Assembly (NCBI GenBank): GCA_018661465.1
Contig: JABJIC010000031.1
Span: forward strand, 1 to 64,000
DNA length: 64,000 nt
Direction of reading: 5' to 3'
Source: Gammaproteobacteria bacterium
GTDB lineage: Bacteria; Pseudomonadota; Gammaproteobacteria; Pseudomonadales; Pseudohongiellaceae
The notes beneath the pieces were generated by a model that saw nothing but the letters and a program-made list of their open reading frames with translations, had not been told where the DNA came from and searched no databases. This document shows positions 61,422 to 64,000 of the stretch, piece after piece (the stretch's first letter is position 1; each line of letters opens with the position of its first letter). The position numbers and the translations under genes are program-made.

Positions 61422-62177
61422 CTAATGAGTTAGGGAATAGATGAGGTAGTTTATTCCGAGCTGATAGGCAGAGTTTGCATACTGGGTTGGGTACCACTGA
61501 TCGTAGGTGTGTTCCCAACCATCTCCCATATCTGAATTCCAGTTTACCAACACCATGACACGACCATCGTCATCCACGATGGCGTGATTACTGGCAATAT
61601 CCATACCCTGTTGACCGAACCCCTGTCTGCCACCACGACCAGGAATCATCTGAGCGCCTTCGATATCGTAAAAGGTGTGATAGATCTCATGGTCCGGCTG
61701 CAATTCCACTAATTCTCTGTCAGGGAATATCATCGAGAAGTCTCTGTAGAACGCATCCCATTGTCGCTCTCCCCAGAAATCATCTATTAAGAGAAATCCG
61801 CCGCGCATCAGATATTCCCGCAAATTCTCCAGTTCATTTGTAGACAGAGACAAACCACCATTGCGTCCCATTTCCAGAGCATAGAGGAAGGGGTAGTCGA
61901 ATATTTCTTCGTCATCGAATCTGAGGACTATGGGGCGACTCACAACACGCACATTGGTGAGGCGAGACACGCCGCGCAGGAAATTCTCATCCGCCGCAGG
62001 AAAGTCTGTAGCCCATGGACCACCATAATAGCCGCCGTCGAAGTAGCTATCGTACTGGATCCGAACGAAGGCAAACTCACCGGCAATATCATTTAGCTCA
62101 GACAGATCCTGCTGCGCAAAAGCCGGTGCATAGGAGAGCGTGAGGATAAGGAGCGCGGGAATAAGGCGAAGATTCAT
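61422..62177 (-). CDS. DUF4159 domain exported protein
   Basis: 251 aa with a signal peptide ending at AFAQQ. The body is the DUF4159 domain: EFAFVRIQYDS...WATDFPAADENFLRGVSRLTNVRV, FDYPFLYALEMG, LREYLMRGGFLLIDDFWGERQWD and the closing EIYHTFYDIEG. The family resembles a GATase-I/flavodoxin-like fold often placed near MoxR operons, but here it stands beside an M20 peptidase and a TonB-C-like gene. Function unknown. It converges on the M20 gene. Confidence 0.88.
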   Translation of the reverse strand: MNLRLIPALLILTLSYAPAFAQQDLSELNDIAGEFAFVRIQYDSYFDGGYYGGPWATDFPAADENFLRGVSRLTNVRVVSRPIVLRFDDEEIFDYPFLYALEMGRNGGLSLSTNELENLREYLMRGGFLLIDDFWGERQWDAFYRDFSMIFPDRELVELQPDHEIYHTFYDIEGAQMIPGRGGRQGFGQQGMDIASNHAIVDDDGRVMVLVNWNSDMGDGWEHTYDQWYPTQYANSAYQLGINYLIYSLTH

Positions 62178-62318
62178 TTTTCCGTCATTTCCATGTTAAA
62201 ACCGGTTCGGATTTGCCCATTCTGTAGAATTTCTAATCTCTAGTGTGTATCGACAAGTTAAAGAGATCAAGCTATTGTCAGAATCAGCTATTGTGTGGAC
62301 ATTACTCATGGTGCAGAC

Positions 62319-63791
62319 GTGAAAAACGCTAACCCCCTGATATTCAGCCTGATACTGGTATTTTCTTATATCCAGTCATTATCCGCGGCCGAAGAAGTCA
62401 GTCCATTTGAGCGACTTAGTCAGCTAAATGAGCAGCTAGATGCTTATCGAGGACAGATCGCTGACCTGGAGTCCGAATACGATGCCTACCACCCCAGTAT
62501 TCAGGAACCTCTGTCCAGCATGGTTTCCTTGCTTATAGAGTTCGAAGACTACGAGCGAGTAGCCGATCTCCAAAATAGACAATTACAGCTAGCCCGAACC
62601 AATTTGGGATTGCTGGACCTCGGCCTTATTCCACTACTCGAAGACATAATCAGCAATCAAATGAGGATGGGCGACTGGAGTCAGGTGTCAGATACTCTGG
62701 AACATATTCGCTATATTCATGCCTCCCAGTCGAATCCCGATGTTGAACAGCAACTCATGGCCATGGATCGCCAGGCCCATTGGTATATGAATCGTGTGTA
62801 TCTCGATGGCGGCAGAGATGGGGTTCGAGGTTTTTTTTATGGCCGCGCTATTTATCGGCGAATGGAAGAGCTTGCCGAAGAGACCTATGGAGAAGACAGC
62901 CTTGAAATGATTCCCTGGTTGTACAAGAGGGCTTACAACTACTTCCAGTTGGTAGAGTTGCTGAATGCCAGAGGTCGATTCGGCGACGATGCTATTGATC
63001 GATTGGTCAGTGAAGACGGTGCCAGCCGACTGCAGAGTTCTCGTCGCGGCAGTATTAATCTGGGTAATTCACCCTACTGGGGTCCTTCACCAATTGTTAC
63101 GGTTCCTTCGAGCAGAGGCAGCATTGTCCCCATTACTGAACCTGGCGAGCGAATAGGGGAGCGCTATCTACGGGATGGACTTATCCTAGTTACACGAATA
63201 GAAGAACTAATCGCCACTCAGGATGATGTGGAAGCCAGCGCCATGGCTCTTATATATCACGGAGACTTTCAATTATTAATGAGTAGCGGGCTCGGATATC
63301 GCAGTTACAGAAAAGCCAGAGAACAATTGTTAGAAGCGGGCATTGCAGAAGAGAAAATCGAGTCCTTTTTTAACACTCCTACAGCGATTCCCGCGCAAAA
63401 ATACTTCACCACCCTGCAGGATGCCATAGACTATCAGCAGCGCGGGCTTAACGACTTTGAGAAACCTGATTCAAATGCAGATGATGAGCAAAGCATAGTA
63501 TTCACGGCATGGAGTGAGGATCTTGGATCTTCTCCCCGTCCCCCACAGGATTTTCCTTTGGTAAATACCGTTCTCGATCTCGCTTATGTCGATCTCGAAG
63601 TAAATATCTCTCGTACAGGCAATGTCTCATCGGTAGATGTTATCTCGGCAATGCCTGATGAGCGCGGTGTCCGCAGACAGGCGACCCGAGCTATCCGTGA
63701 AATAAGTTTCAGGCCTGCTATTATCGAAGGCGCGACCAAACGGCTTCGCGATGTTCGGATTCGTTATCTATATCCGCAGGAACAGGAATAA
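62319..63791 (+). CDS. Exported protein with C-terminal TonB-C-like domain
   Basis: 490 aa from GTG 62319, chosen because it gives a clean signal peptide (MKNANPLIFSLILVFSYIQSLSA); GTG 62295 is the alternative. Residues 30-230 are helical with TPR-like spacing (YERVADLQNRQLQLARTNLG). The last 75 residues, EVNISRTGNVSSVDVISAMPDERGVRRQATRAIREISFRPAI, match the TonB C-terminal pattern (V..dG.v..v.v..s.g...f...a..a...wrF.Pa). It has no membrane-anchor helix beyond the signal, nor a proline-rich spacer, so it is not a standard TonB. Role unknown. Confidence 0.75.
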   Translation: MKNANPLIFSLILVFSYIQSLSAAEEVSPFERLSQLNEQLDAYRGQIADLESEYDAYHPSIQEPLSSMVSLLIEFEDYERVADLQNRQLQLARTNLGLLDLGLIPLLEDIISNQMRMGDWSQVSDTLEHIRYIHASQSNPDVEQQLMAMDRQAHWYMNRVYLDGGRDGVRGFFYGRAIYRRMEELAEETYGEDSLEMIPWLYKRAYNYFQLVELLNARGRFGDDAIDRLVSEDGASRLQSSRRGSINLGNSPYWGPSPIVTVPSSRGSIVPITEPGERIGERYLRDGLILVTRIEELIATQDDVEASAMALIYHGDFQLLMSSGLGYRSYRKAREQLLEAGIAEEKIESFFNTPTAIPAQKYFTTLQDAIDYQQRGLNDFEKPDSNADDEQSIVFTAWSEDLGSSPRPPQDFPLVNTVLDLAYVDLEVNISRTGNVSSVDVISAMPDERGVRRQATRAIREISFRPAIIEGATKRLRDVRIRYLYPQEQE

Positions 63792-63844
63792 CAAGATTAG
63801 GAATAAAGAGAATAAGCAAAGTTGAAACCAATTGATAAAGTTAA

Positions 63845-63881
63845 AGAAAAACCAAATAGAAAAACCAAATAGAAAAACCAA
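63845..63881 (+). repeat. Short 13-bp direct repeats near the right edge
   Basis: AGAAAAACCAAAT occurs at 63845-63857 and 63858-63870, with a partial third copy (AGAAAAACCAA) to 63881. The rest of 63792-64000 holds no gene that I can support; a downstream frame may start outside the window. Confidence 0.8.
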
Positions 63882-64000
63882 GAAGAGAGTAGGGTTTTGA
63901 GTCGCCTTTGTGAATAGGCCCGAAAGCATCTGGAACAATAGTGGCTTTCGCCTCTATTTAAGCTCCACTGCATTTTCAGGTATAGCTTTTGCCATGCAGC

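Overview
The window is an ordinary-looking chromosomal stretch of a Gram-negative heterotroph, most likely a marine or aquatic gammaproteobacterium (an inference from gene families only; there is no rRNA or tRNA to place it). The evidence is the number of exported proteins with Sec, Tat or lipobox signals, a TonB-C-like protein, a PQQ dehydrogenase, NHL propellers, DUF6152/DUF6351/HupE-type genes common in oligotrophic marine gammaproteobacteria, and KorAB. Genes are dense on both strands in short operons. No phage, CRISPR array, rRNA or tRNA was seen.

Region by region. 0-1 kb: the left end of an IS3-family element has cut into a methyltransferase gene. 1-6 kb: class I glutamine amidotransferase, YeeE/YedE sulfur transporter, then an isolated A+T-rich HTH-STAND-TPR gene, the most plausible accessory or defence-like gene here. 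6-11 kb: cupin, DUF411 protein, CMD-family protein, DUF418 membrane protein, MATE exporter. 11-15 kb: DUF3500 protein, gamma-glutamyltransferase, a 23-bp tandem repeat array and a PilZ protein. 15-23 kb: PQQ dehydrogenase, Old Yellow Enzyme, amidohydrolase lipoprotein, a sodium:solute symporter with a small membrane partner, and an NHL propeller. 24-29 kb: PadR/HAAS pair with a double-palindrome operator, S9 peptidase, DUF2306 protein, cNMP-GGDEF cyclase. 29-34 kb: cyclophilin and a heme c protein that seem to share a duplicated beta motif, flanking a nucleotide-salvage pair (5'-nucleotidase lipoprotein and CNT transporter). 34-36.5 kb: an ECF sigma, anti-sigma, Spy/CnrX-like sensor and DUF1653 operon preceded by an EF-hand protein. 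36.6-45 kb: second NHL propeller, KorAB, Tat-exported DUF839 protein, a gluconate-dehydrogenase-type pair (subunit 3 plus GMC flavoprotein), and a decayed ligase-like fragment. 45-57 kb: TetA-like MFS, two paralogous 'GKPD' proteins (one beside DUF6152), a cytochrome c'-like/HupE/anchor operon, BNR-like protein, YkgJ, DUF6351 lipoprotein, DUF6768-like protein. 57-64 kb: K+ channel, zinc metalloprotease, M20 peptidase, DUF4159 protein, and a TonB-C-like protein.

Taken together the genes suggest periplasmic and surface processing of peptides, nucleotides and small carbonyl or sugar compounds, with matching uptake and respiratory electron input. Clear Rho-independent terminators separate several units. 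No single complete novel system is proven. The strongest leads are the STAND protein, the EF-hand/ECF sensory operon, the shared beta motif, the HupE/cytochrome operon and the 23-bp array.
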